From the NCBI GenBank assembly GCA_013041975.1, contig JABDQZ010000323.1, forward strand, positions 1 to 13,416: DNA of 13,416 nucleotides. Direction: 5' to 3'. This stretch comes from Gammaproteobacteria bacterium (lineage in GTDB: Bacteria > Pseudomonadota > Gammaproteobacteria > Chromatiales > Chromatiaceae). Under the pieces are notes generated by a model that worked only from the letters and a program-made list of their open reading frames with translations, did no database searches and had not been told where the DNA came from. Below are positions 1 to 6,000 of the stretch, piece after piece (position 1 is the stretch's first letter; each line of letters starts with the position of its first letter). Made by a program: the position numbers and the translations under genes.

Positions 1-1
1 G

Positions 2-283
2 CTTAATAGTGTTCGTCTGCTGCCTCATGTTAATGATACGGTTTTGTTGCTCAGTGCCATCACATTAACCGGCATACTTGGCCAGTACCCCTCGATGCAT
101 AACTGGCTGGGTGGCAAAATCCTATTCTTGCTGATTTATATTGTTGCCGGTACTGTGACATTGAAAACAGGATTTAGTAATAGAACTTCACTTATCGCAC
201 TGTTTGTGGCGCTCACGTCCTTTGCCATGATTCTGCTTCTGGCAAAGCACCATAGCTGGTCATTTCTGGTGCTCCCGACATAA
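2..283 (+). CDS. SirB2-family integral membrane protein, C-terminal part (5' end outside window)
   Basis: The frame is open from the first base and ends at TAA 281-283, giving the last 93 residues. The segment LLPHVNDTVLLLSAITLTG, then QYP, then W-GGK-LFLLIYIVAGT, matches what I recall of the SirB2 family (PF04247-type): a PHxxDT motif followed by hydrophobic helices. Three hydrophobic stretches are visible: the one after NDT, KILFLLIYIVAGTVTL, and SLIALFVALTSFAMILLLA. It is therefore an inner-membrane protein. SirB2 proteins have no firmly established biochemical role; the name comes from a Salmonella invasion-regulator locus. The real start lies upstream of the window, so a TTG at 44 should not be taken as the start. 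Nothing here links it functionally to nrdAB beyond adjacency. Confidence is good on the family and low on function. Confidence 0.75.
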   Translation, partial: LNSVRLLPHVNDTVLLLSAITLTGILGQYPSMHNWLGGKILFLLIYIVAGTVTLKTGFSNRTSLIALFVALTSFAMILLLAKHHSWSFLVLPT

Positions 284-310
284 TGCAGAGCATGACTTGA
301 GGAACGCACC

Positions 311-319
311 TTATCCACA
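311..319 (+). promoter_or_regulatory. DnaA box 1 (TTATCCACA, perfect)
   Basis: This is an exact match to the high-affinity DnaA box TTATCCACA on the + strand. DnaA is known to bind two boxes upstream of E. coli nrdAB, so this position is biologically sensible. It lies about 330 bp upstream of the nrdA start, before every promoter candidate. Confidence 0.7.
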
Positions 320-358
320 GAAAAATCTAAGGATAAAATGACTTTTATTCCTATATTT

Positions 359-386
359 TTGTTATATCGCAATAAATATCGATAAT
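359..386 (+). promoter_or_regulatory. candidate distal nrd promoter (weak)
   Basis: A -35-like TTGTTA at 359-364 is followed after 16 bp by a -10-like GATAAT at 381-386 (5 of 6 matches). Its predicted start at about 393 would fall inside the NrdR-like box at 389-404, which is why I mention it. In AT-rich DNA such matches arise by chance, so confidence is low. Confidence 0.3.
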
Positions 387-388
387 TA

Positions 389-404
389 ACACCATATATT
401 GTGG
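389..404 (+). promoter_or_regulatory. NrdR-box-like operator 1 (upstream)
   Basis: ACACCATATATTGTGG matches the NrdR-box consensus I recall (acaCwAtATaTwgtgt) at 14 of 16 positions. It lies 133 bp upstream of the start of box 2. No good partner sits one standard interval (about 31-32 bp) away; the only candidate is a degenerate ACACTAT half-site at 422-428. It may act alone, at the distal promoter candidate, or by looping. Confidence 0.55.
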
Positions 405-473
405 TTTACTACCGGCTTAAGACACTATTAACAAGTTACTGATTTAATTTGACTTCTACCCTCTTCTACAGAC

Positions 474-482
474 TTATCCACA
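474..482 (+). promoter_or_regulatory. DnaA box 2 (TTATCCACA, perfect)
   Basis: This is a second exact TTATCCACA in the same orientation as box 1, 163 bp downstream of it and 56 bp upstream of the -35 of the main nrdA promoter. That is a plausible activator position. Two perfect 9-mers in under 400 bp are unlikely by chance. Confidence 0.72.
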
Positions 483-521
483 GCATTTTCACATCTTTCA
501 AACGCTTTATTACGACCTTAC

Positions 522-537
522 ACACAAGATATTGTGG
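522..537 (+). promoter_or_regulatory. NrdR box 2 (upstream member of the promoter pair)
   Basis: ACACAAGATATTGTGG matches the NrdR-box consensus at 14 of 16 positions. It ends directly against the -35 hexamer at 538. The start-to-start distance to box 3 is 32 bp (16-bp gap), the near three-turn spacing typical of paired NrdR boxes. NrdR is the dNTP-sensing repressor of ribonucleotide reductase operons. Confidence 0.78.
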
Positions 538-565
538 TTGACAGTCACAAAATGCCGTATATATT
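538..565 (+). promoter_or_regulatory. main nrdA promoter, sigma70 type
   Basis: A perfect -35 TTGACA at 538-543 is followed after 16 bp by a -10 TATATT at 560-565 (5 of 6). The predicted transcription start is about 572, giving a leader of roughly 79 nt. NrdR box 3 covers the -10 and box 2 abuts the -35, so a bound NrdR tetramer pair would block RNA polymerase. This is the best promoter match in the window. Confidence 0.75.
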
Positions 566-569
566 GTGT
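554..569 (+). promoter_or_regulatory. NrdR box 3 (over the -10)
   Basis: GCCGTATATATTGTGT has a perfect right half (ATATATTGTGT) and a poor left half against the NrdR consensus. It covers the -10 hexamer at 560-565. It pairs with box 2 at a 32-bp start-to-start interval. Confidence 0.65.
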
Positions 570-640
570 TCTTAAGACGAATATTTCATTTTCGATGACA
601 TATGCCAGTCTGATAATAAAAAGTCACACCACAAGGGATC

Positions 641-646
641 AGGAGG
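641..646 (+). promoter_or_regulatory. nrdA Shine-Dalgarno that decides the start
   Basis: A full AGGAGG lies 1 nt before the ATG at 648 and 4 nt before the ATG at 651. One nucleotide is too close for initiation, so the second of the two consecutive ATG codons (651) is the likelier start. Confidence 0.6.
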
Positions 647-650
647 AATG

Positions 651-3548
651 ATGGCAAGCGAGCTATCTGCCAACGATACAACTATTGACGGTATTGCAGT
701 ACCGCCCACAATCGATGATGCGAAGCATCAAGAAACAGAACAACCTGCCTCATTCGGATTCCAGGTAATCCGCCGCAACGGCAAGGTCACTCATTTTGAT
801 ATCAACAAGATCGCTGTTGCCATGACCAAGGCATTTCTGGCAGTTGAAGGTGGTAATGCAGCGGCATCGTCACGTGTACACGACACCGTGAAGGAACTCA
901 CCGATCAGGTGGTAGATGCTTTCCAGCGCCGTATGCCCAATGGAGGCACCCTGCATATCGAAGATATTCAGGATCAGGTTGAACTGGCACTGATGCGCAA
1001 CAATCAGCATCAGGTTGCGCGTAACTACATCCTTTACCGCACGGAACGTGCCAAAGAGCGAGCCGAACAGGCTGTCACTGATGGTGATATTCCGGAAGAA
1101 CACAAAATCAATGTCATCCGTGCTGACGGCTCTAGCGCCCCTCTGGACGTCAAGGGCATGCGTGCACTGGTTACCGAATCCAGCGAAGGCCTTGAAGAAG
1201 TCGATGCAGAACGTATTCTGAATGACACCTGTCGCAACCTGTTTGATGGCGTAAAGGAATCCGATGTTGCCCAGGCGTTGTGCATGAGTGCCCGCACCCT
1301 GATCGAGCTGGAGCCCAACTACAGTTATGTTTCAGCTCGCCTGCTGTTGAATACCTTGCGCCAGGAAGCGCTGGGGTTCCTGGACATGCCGACCAACAAT
1401 ATCACCACTCAGGCCGACATGGGCACAGTGTACGGTGATTACTTCAAAAATTACATCCATCGCGCTATCGAACTGGAACTGCTCGATAGCCGTCTTGGTC
1501 AATACGATCTGGATAAACTGGCCAGTGCCATTGACTACGAACGTGATCTGCAGTTTACCTACCTGGGTTTACAGACACTGTATGACCGTTATTTCATCCA
1601 TAGCGATGACACCCGTTTTGAACTGCCGCAGGCTTTCTTTATGCGCGTTGCCATGGGACTGGCTATCAACGAGATAGACCGGGAAACCCGTACTATTGAA
1701 TTCTATAAACTGTTATCCAGTTTTGATTTCATGAGTTCTACGCCTACCCTGTTTAACTCGGGTACTCTGCGTCCGCAGCTGTCCAGTTGCTACCTGACCA
1801 CGGTACCTGATCATCTGGAAGGTATTTACGGCGCCATCAAGGACAACGCCCTGCTGTCAAAGTTTGCCGGCGGCCTTGGCAACGACTGGACACCGGTACG
1901 TGGCCTTGGTGCACACATCAAAGGCACCAATGGTAAAAGCCAGGGTGTTGTACCTTTCCTGAAAGTAGCCAACGATACTGCCGTAGCGGTTAACCAGGGT
2001 GGTAAACGCAAAGGTGCGGTCTGTGCCTACCTGGAAACCTGGCATATCGATGTGGAAGACTTCCTTGATCTGCGCAAAAATACCGGTGACGACCGTCGTC
2101 GTACCCATGACATGAATACGGCCAACTGGATTCCGGACCTGTTCATGAAACGTGTTGCAGAAGAACAGGACTGGACGCTGTTCAGCCCGAATGAAACACC
2201 CGATCTACATGACCTGACCGGCAAGGCCTTTGAAAAAGCCTACGTCGCTTATGAAGAAAAAGCCAAAAATGGCGAAATGCGCATCCATAAAACCGTCAAG
2301 GCAAATGATCTTTGGCGCAAGATGCTCGGTATGCTGTTTGAAACCGGACATCCATGGGTAACCTTTAAGGATCCATGTAACCTGCGCTATACCAATCAGC
2401 ACATGGGCGCAGTTCACAGCTCCAACCTGTGTACTGAAATCACACTGCATACCAATGACGGTGAAATTGCGGTCTGTAACCTGGGCTCGGTGAACCTTGC
2501 AGCTCACGTCGATGAAAACGGCCTGAACCAGGAGAAACTGCAAAAGACCATCAACACCGCAATGCGCATGCTTGATAACGTTATCGACTATAATTTCTAC
2601 AGTGTGCCACAGGCCCGTAACTCCAACCTCAGGCATCGTCCTGTAGGCCTGGGCATCATGGGCTTCCAGGATGCACTGTATAAGCTCAAGCTACCTTACT
2701 CTTCTAACGAAGCCATTGAATTTGCCGACCGCTCCATGGAAAACGTCAGCTACTACACCATACAGGCATCAACCGACCTGGCTGAGGAACGTGGCCGTTA
2801 CTCCAGTTTCGAAGGCTCCTTGTGGAGCCAGGGCATTATGCCTATCGACTCTATGAAAAAACTGGGTAGTGAACGTGGTGGTTACCTGCAGGTGGATGAC
2901 AGTGAAACCCTGGACTGGAAAGCCCTGCGCCGCCGGGTCAAGAAAGTCGGTATGCGCAACTCCAACACCATGGCGATTGCACCGACTGCGACCATTTCCA
3001 ACATCTGTGGCGTGAGTCAATCCATTGAGCCGACTTACCAGAACCTGTTCGTCAAATCCAACCTTTCTGGTGAGTTCGTCGTCATCAACCCATATATGGT
3101 TCGCGATCTGAAAGATGCCAACCTGTGGGATGAAGTCATGGTCAACGACCTCAAATACTACGATGGTTCACTGCAGAACATCGACCGCATCCCTGAAGAA
3201 ATCAAGGCACGTTATGCCACAGCCTTTGAAATGGATGCACGCTGGTTGATTGAAGCAGGTTCACGTCGTCAGAAATGGATCGACCAGGCACAGAGCCTCA
3301 ATCTGTACATGGCTGAGCCTTCCGGCAAGAAGCTTGATAACCTGTACAAGCTGGCCTGGGTCCGCGGCCTGAAAACCACTTATTACCTGCGTTCGATGGG
3401 TGCTACCCACGTTGAGAAAACCTCAGTGGAAGGTGCCAGCTCATCCAACTCAGTACAAGTTGCCAATACCGGGATATCAGCTTCAGCTGGCAGCGCTGCT
3501 CCGCAGGCCTGCTCGATTCTTGATCCGGATTGTGAGGCCTGCCAATAA
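651..3548 (+). CDS. nrdA: class Ia ribonucleoside-diphosphate reductase, alpha subunit (tandem ATP-cone form)
   Basis: NrdA reduces NDPs to dNDPs using a radical passed from NrdB. The protein is 965 residues from ATG 651 (966 from ATG 648), much longer than E. coli NrdA (761). The excess is mostly an extra N-terminal ATP-cone: cone 1 is about residues 37-132 (FQVIRRNG...YILYRT) and cone 2 about 151-244 (INVIRADG...YSYVSARLLL), the latter aligning with E. coli's single cone. The catalytic set is intact: C380 (SSCYL), N592, C594 and E596 (SNLCTEI), and C609 (VCNLG), equivalent to E. coli C225, N437, C439, E441 and C462. The radical-transfer pair Y911-Y912 is in KTTYYLRS. A Ser/Ala-rich flexible tail ends in CEACQ (C961, C964), the thioredoxin/glutaredoxin-reducible pair. 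The layout resembles Pseudomonas NrdA, where the outer cone is known to bind dATP. Expression is probably controlled by NrdR and DnaA. Confidence 0.98.
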   Translation: MASELSANDTTIDGIAVPPTIDDAKHQETEQPASFGFQVIRRNGKVTHFDINKIAVAMTKAFLAVEGGNAAASSRVHDTVKELTDQVVDAFQRRMPNGGTLHIEDIQDQVELALMRNNQHQVARNYILYRTERAKERAEQAVTDGDIPEEHKINVIRADGSSAPLDVKGMRALVTESSEGLEEVDAERILNDTCRNLFDGVKESDVAQALCMSARTLIELEPNYSYVSARLLLNTLRQEALGFLDMPTNNITTQADMGTVYGDYFKNYIHRAIELELLDSRLGQYDLDKLASAIDYERDLQFTYLGLQTLYDRYFIHSDDTRFELPQAFFMRVAMGLAINEIDRETRTIEFYKLLSSFDFMSSTPTLFNSGTLRPQLSSCYLTTVPDHLEGIYGAIKDNALLSKFAGGLGNDWTPVRGLGAHIKGTNGKSQGVVPFLKVANDTAVAVNQGGKRKGAVCAYLETWHIDVEDFLDLRKNTGDDRRRTHDMNTANWIPDLFMKRVAEEQDWTLFSPNETPDLHDLTGKAFEKAYVAYEEKAKNGEMRIHKTVKANDLWRKMLGMLFETGHPWVTFKDPCNLRYTNQHMGAVHSSNLCTEITLHTNDGEIAVCNLGSVNLAAHVDENGLNQEKLQKTINTAMRMLDNVIDYNFYSVPQARNSNLRHRPVGLGIMGFQDALYKLKLPYSSNEAIEFADRSMENVSYYTIQASTDLAEERGRYSSFEGSLWSQGIMPIDSMKKLGSERGGYLQVDDSETLDWKALRRRVKKVGMRNSNTMAIAPTATISNICGVSQSIEPTYQNLFVKSNLSGEFVVINPYMVRDLKDANLWDEVMVNDLKYYDGSLQNIDRIPEEIKARYATAFEMDARWLIEAGSRRQKWIDQAQSLNLYMAEPSGKKLDNLYKLAWVRGLKTTYYLRSMGATHVEKTSVEGASSSNSVQVANTGISASAGSAAPQACSILDPDCEACQ

Positions 3549-3761
3549 GGTCTCAACACTGCGAAAGCAGTTAACAGAATTTGTCGGTGGAGTCAGAGTT
3601 TGATCGGTATGGATTAAGAACTCTCGCTCATGTCACCAAAGGAGTCGCCGATCAGGCAATGATTTTACCGGCAAACCTAACAATAAAAAGCGACCAAAGG
3701 AACTCCTTGATGGAGTGATGAAACGCAAAACTATAATTATCAGAATGAGAAGGAAAGACCT
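3549..3761 (+). other. nrdA-nrdB intercistronic spacer with short repeats
   Basis: This 213-bp spacer has no gene and no U-tracted terminator, so nrdA and nrdB are probably co-transcribed. It contains a direct repeat ACCAAAGGA (3635-3643 and 3693-3701), a 7-bp inverted pair TGATCGG/CCGATCA (3601-3607 and 3648-3654), a 6-bp inverted pair AGAGTT/AACTCT (3595-3600 and 3619-3624), and a small hairpin ACTCC/GGAGT (3702-3706 and 3712-3716). A TATAAT at 3732-3737 lacks a well-placed -35. The nrdB Shine-Dalgarno AAGGA lies at 3750-3754. Confidence 0.5.
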
Positions 3762-5024
3762 ATGCTGAACTGGGATGACCCACTGACGACATCAACAACT
3801 CAGGAAACCACAGCGCCTCCTGCACCTGCTACTGCCTATGAAGAACCTGTTGCAGAAGCTACTGTTGAACAGGCACAACACGCTACTGACACAATGCCAG
3901 CCTATAGCCAGTCCAGTTCAATCGCTACGGATAGTGCCGTGCCAGTTACAGAACAGCACGCACCGCCAGTGCAGAAATCCGCGTCTTCGACGGCTACCAA
4001 ACCACAAGTTGACGATATCGCCCCGGTTAATGCCGATGATAAACGCGTTATCAATGGCATGACGGACATCAACCAGCTGGCGCCTTTCAAATACCCCTGG
4101 GCCTGGGAATACTTCCTCAACGCCAACAAAAACCACTGGACACCACTGGACATCAACATGGCCCAGGATGTTCATGACTACCATCACAAGCTCACCATTG
4201 AAGAACGTCACGTCTATGAAAACGTTTTGTCATACCTGACAACGTCTGACATTCTGGCGATGCGCAACATCGGCCTGGCAGTGATGGAAAAAATGAGTGC
4301 CCCTGAACTACAGATTTATCAGGCTCGCCAGGTATACGAAGAATCATTACATACCTGGACCTACCAGCATTGTATTGAAACTCTTGGCCTTGATCAGGGC
4401 GAAATCTACAACCGCTATCGTGTTGTACCTGAAATCAATGGCAAGATCCAGATCGCCAATCGCCGCCTCAACTCTGTCATGCGTTCTGATATTGACCTGC
4501 GTGACCGTGACGAACTGGAAAACTTCGTCATGTCCTACATCTTCTTTGCAGGTATCTTCGAAGGCTGCTGGTTCTACAACGGTTTCAGCCCGATATTTGC
4601 ATTACAACGCCGTGGCCTGATGAAAGGTACTGCCGAACAGCTTCAATACATCATGCGTGATGAAGTATTACATGCCTCATTTGGTATCCGTGTTGCCAAG
4701 CAAATCATCCTCGAAGAAAACGTTACGCTCGATCCTGTAAAGATCAGTGAAATGTGGCAAGAGGCCGAAGCGGCTGAAGAGCACTATGCTCGCTACCTGT
4801 TACCTGATCCTATTCTGGGTTACTCCGCAGAAGACCATGTAAACCAGTTCCGTTTTGTCGCCAATCGTCGTGCGAAATCACTGAACCTGGAGAAGCCCTT
4901 TCCCGGTGTTGAAGAAGCTGCCCTGCCATGGCTGGATGAACAGGCAAACATGCGCAAAGAGAAAAACTTCTTTGAAACCACGGTCACCGAATACCAGACC
5001 GGTGGCGCATTGAAATGGGACTGA
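3762..5024 (+). CDS. nrdB: class Ia ribonucleoside-diphosphate reductase, beta subunit
   Basis: NrdB carries the di-iron centre and tyrosyl radical that drive NrdA. The 420-residue protein has all ligands: D163 (TSDILA), E194 and H197 (EESLHTWTY), E267 (IFEGCWFY), E301 and H304 (RDEVLH), matching E. coli D84, E115, H118, E204, E238 and H241. The radical tyrosine is Y201 (E. coli Y122), so this is the tyrosyl-radical type. Residues 1 to about 93 form a low-complexity Ala/Thr/Pro/Gln/Glu extension, probably disordered, before the fold starts at KRVINGMTDINQLAPF. Long extensions also occur in Pseudomonas-type NrdB. The C-terminus TGGALKWD is the peptide that docks onto NrdA. The protein starts MLNWDDPL, which resembles that tail. 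AAGGA lies 7 nt before the ATG. No ferredoxin gene like E. coli yfaE follows; a terminator does. Confidence 0.98.
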   Translation: MLNWDDPLTTSTTQETTAPPAPATAYEEPVAEATVEQAQHATDTMPAYSQSSSIATDSAVPVTEQHAPPVQKSASSTATKPQVDDIAPVNADDKRVINGMTDINQLAPFKYPWAWEYFLNANKNHWTPLDINMAQDVHDYHHKLTIEERHVYENVLSYLTTSDILAMRNIGLAVMEKMSAPELQIYQARQVYEESLHTWTYQHCIETLGLDQGEIYNRYRVVPEINGKIQIANRRLNSVMRSDIDLRDRDELENFVMSYIFFAGIFEGCWFYNGFSPIFALQRRGLMKGTAEQLQYIMRDEVLHASFGIRVAKQIILEENVTLDPVKISEMWQEAEAAEEHYARYLLPDPILGYSAEDHVNQFRFVANRRAKSLNLEKPFPGVEEAALPWLDEQANMRKEKNFFETTVTEYQTGGALKWD

Positions 5025-5062
5025 TTTTCTCCTGACTGAAAAGTCTACTCGTTGAGGTATTT

Positions 5063-5091
5063 TGGCGCTTTTTTGAAGCGCCATTTTTTTT
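5063..5091 (+). terminator. intrinsic terminator of nrdAB
   Basis: An 8-bp perfect stem TGGCGCTT (5063-5070) / AAGCGCCA (5076-5083) with loop TTTTG is followed by eight T residues (5084-5091). It lies 38 bp after the nrdB stop and is the clearest terminator in the window. It also argues that the next gene has its own promoter. Confidence 0.92.
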
Positions 5092-5194
5092 CGTTTCATA
5101 CATGGCACTCACCCCGACAGTGAGTAAACAATTAGCCCTTATCGACAGTGCAATATTTGTTAAAGTTTTGTTTATTGCCGTCGTTATAGAAAAC

Positions 5195-5995
5195 ATGTCT
5201 ATGGAACCGCTACAAATCAGTGATATCGTGGTTTTGCTGGTCGAACCTTCAGCCACCCAGCAGAAGATCATCAGCAAACAGCTCATTCAGCTCGGTATTG
5301 AAAATATCATCCTGAAAAACAATGGTCAGGAAACGCTGGATAAGCTGGTAACCCTGAAACCCGATGTTGTCATCAGTGCACTCTATTTGCCCGATATGAC
5401 CGGTACCGATCTTGTACATCGCATGCGTGAAAATGAAGAAACCAGTGATATGGGGTTCATTCTGATTTCCTCTGAAACACGATTCCGCTATCTCGACCCG
5501 ATTCGCCAGGCGGGTGTTATTGCTATTCTTCCCAAGCCCTTTGATGCGAACGAATTAAAGGTTGCGATGGCGAACACCCTGAACTTCATTGATCCTGCCA
5601 GTATGATGCTGGAAAGTTTTTCTCCTGAAGAAATGCATGTACTGGTCGTCGATGACAGCAGACTGGCCCGCAAACATATCAAGCGGGTACTTGGATCCAT
5701 TGGTGTTGAGCAATTTACCGAAGCTGAAGATGGACTGGAGGCGACAAAAATACTCGAAGATCACTATTTCGATCTTGTCGTCACCGATTACAACATGCCC
5801 AACATGGATGGCCAGGAATTGGTTGACCATATACGCAAAAACAGTTCCCAGGCATCCGTACCCGTGCTGATGGTAACCAGTGAAGAAAATGACAATCGTC
5901 TTGCTGCCGTGCAGAAAGCCGGAGTTTCAGCCATTTGTGACAAACCTTTCGCCGCGGATACCGTAAGGGATCTGATTCAGCAGATTCTCGATTAA
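5195..5995 (+). CDS. tandem receiver-domain response regulator (REC1 degenerate, REC2 canonical)
   Basis: This two-component signalling protein consists of two receiver domains and no output domain. Counting from ATG 5195 (266 aa), REC2 (about residues 149-266) has the full phosphorylation site: D153-D154 (VVDDS), phosphoacceptor D198 (VVTDYNMPNMDG), T228 (MVTSEE) and K250 (CDKPF). REC1 (about 9-125) has E-P instead of the acidic pair (LLVEPSAT) and Ala62 at the phosphoacceptor position (VISALYLPDMTG), although the serine (LISSE) and lysine (LPKPF) remain. It is thus a pseudo-receiver. ATG 5102 also opens this frame, but it sits in the terminator tail without a ribosome site and would add unrelated residues; 5195 or 5201 look better, though neither has a clear Shine-Dalgarno. 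mltF starts 5 bp after the stop. No histidine kinase is nearby, so partner and output are unknown. Confidence 0.88.
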   Translation: MSMEPLQISDIVVLLVEPSATQQKIISKQLIQLGIENIILKNNGQETLDKLVTLKPDVVISALYLPDMTGTDLVHRMRENEETSDMGFILISSETRFRYLDPIRQAGVIAILPKPFDANELKVAMANTLNFIDPASMMLESFSPEEMHVLVVDDSRLARKHIKRVLGSIGVEQFTEAEDGLEATKILEDHYFDLVVTDYNMPNMDGQELVDHIRKNSSQASVPVLMVTSEENDNRLAAVQKAGVSAICDKPFAADTVRDLIQQILD

Positions 5996-6000
5996 TCACA

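Larger units (their letters stand above)
284..650 (+). promoter_or_regulatory. AT-rich nrdAB control region (no gene)
   Basis: This gap of about 367 bp between the SirB2-like gene and nrdA contains no credible gene. It holds two perfect DnaA boxes (311-319, 474-482), three NrdR-box-like 16-mers (389-404, 522-537, 554-569), a near-consensus sigma70 promoter (538-565), a weaker upstream promoter candidate (359-386) and a strong Shine-Dalgarno (641-646). I see no terminator hairpin for the upstream gene. The individual sites are listed separately. Confidence 0.8.

Noticed and set aside
338..385. A 15-codon open frame (MTFIPIFLL...) with AAGGA 4 nt upstream
   Set aside because: It is very short and lies before every credible promoter candidate except readthrough from upstream. 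There is no family support. Noted only because the ribosome site is good.
284..650. Possible chromosomal replication origin, given AT richness and two DnaA boxes
   Set aside because: Only two boxes are present, no dnaA, dnaN or gidA gene is near, and the sites are better explained as nrdAB regulation, as in E. coli.
2205..2636. 143-codon open frame on the - strand
   Set aside because: It is fully antisense to the conserved catalytic core of nrdA, with no recognisable motif.
3659..3718. 19-codon open frame in the nrdA-nrdB spacer
   Set aside because: There is no ribosome site of useful spacing and no recognisable product; the chance of such a frame is high.
3708..3737. Internal nrdB promoter with TATAAT at 3732-3737
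   Set aside because: The only -35-like hexamer (TTGATG) is about 19 bp away; the spacing is poor.
4297..4620. 107-codon open frame on the + strand
   Set aside because: It is out of frame inside nrdB, across the metal-ligand region. No motif.
5102..5194. N-terminal extension of the receiver protein from ATG 5102
   Set aside because: The ATG sits just after the terminator T tract with no Shine-Dalgarno, and the 31 extra residues precede the normal start of a receiver domain.
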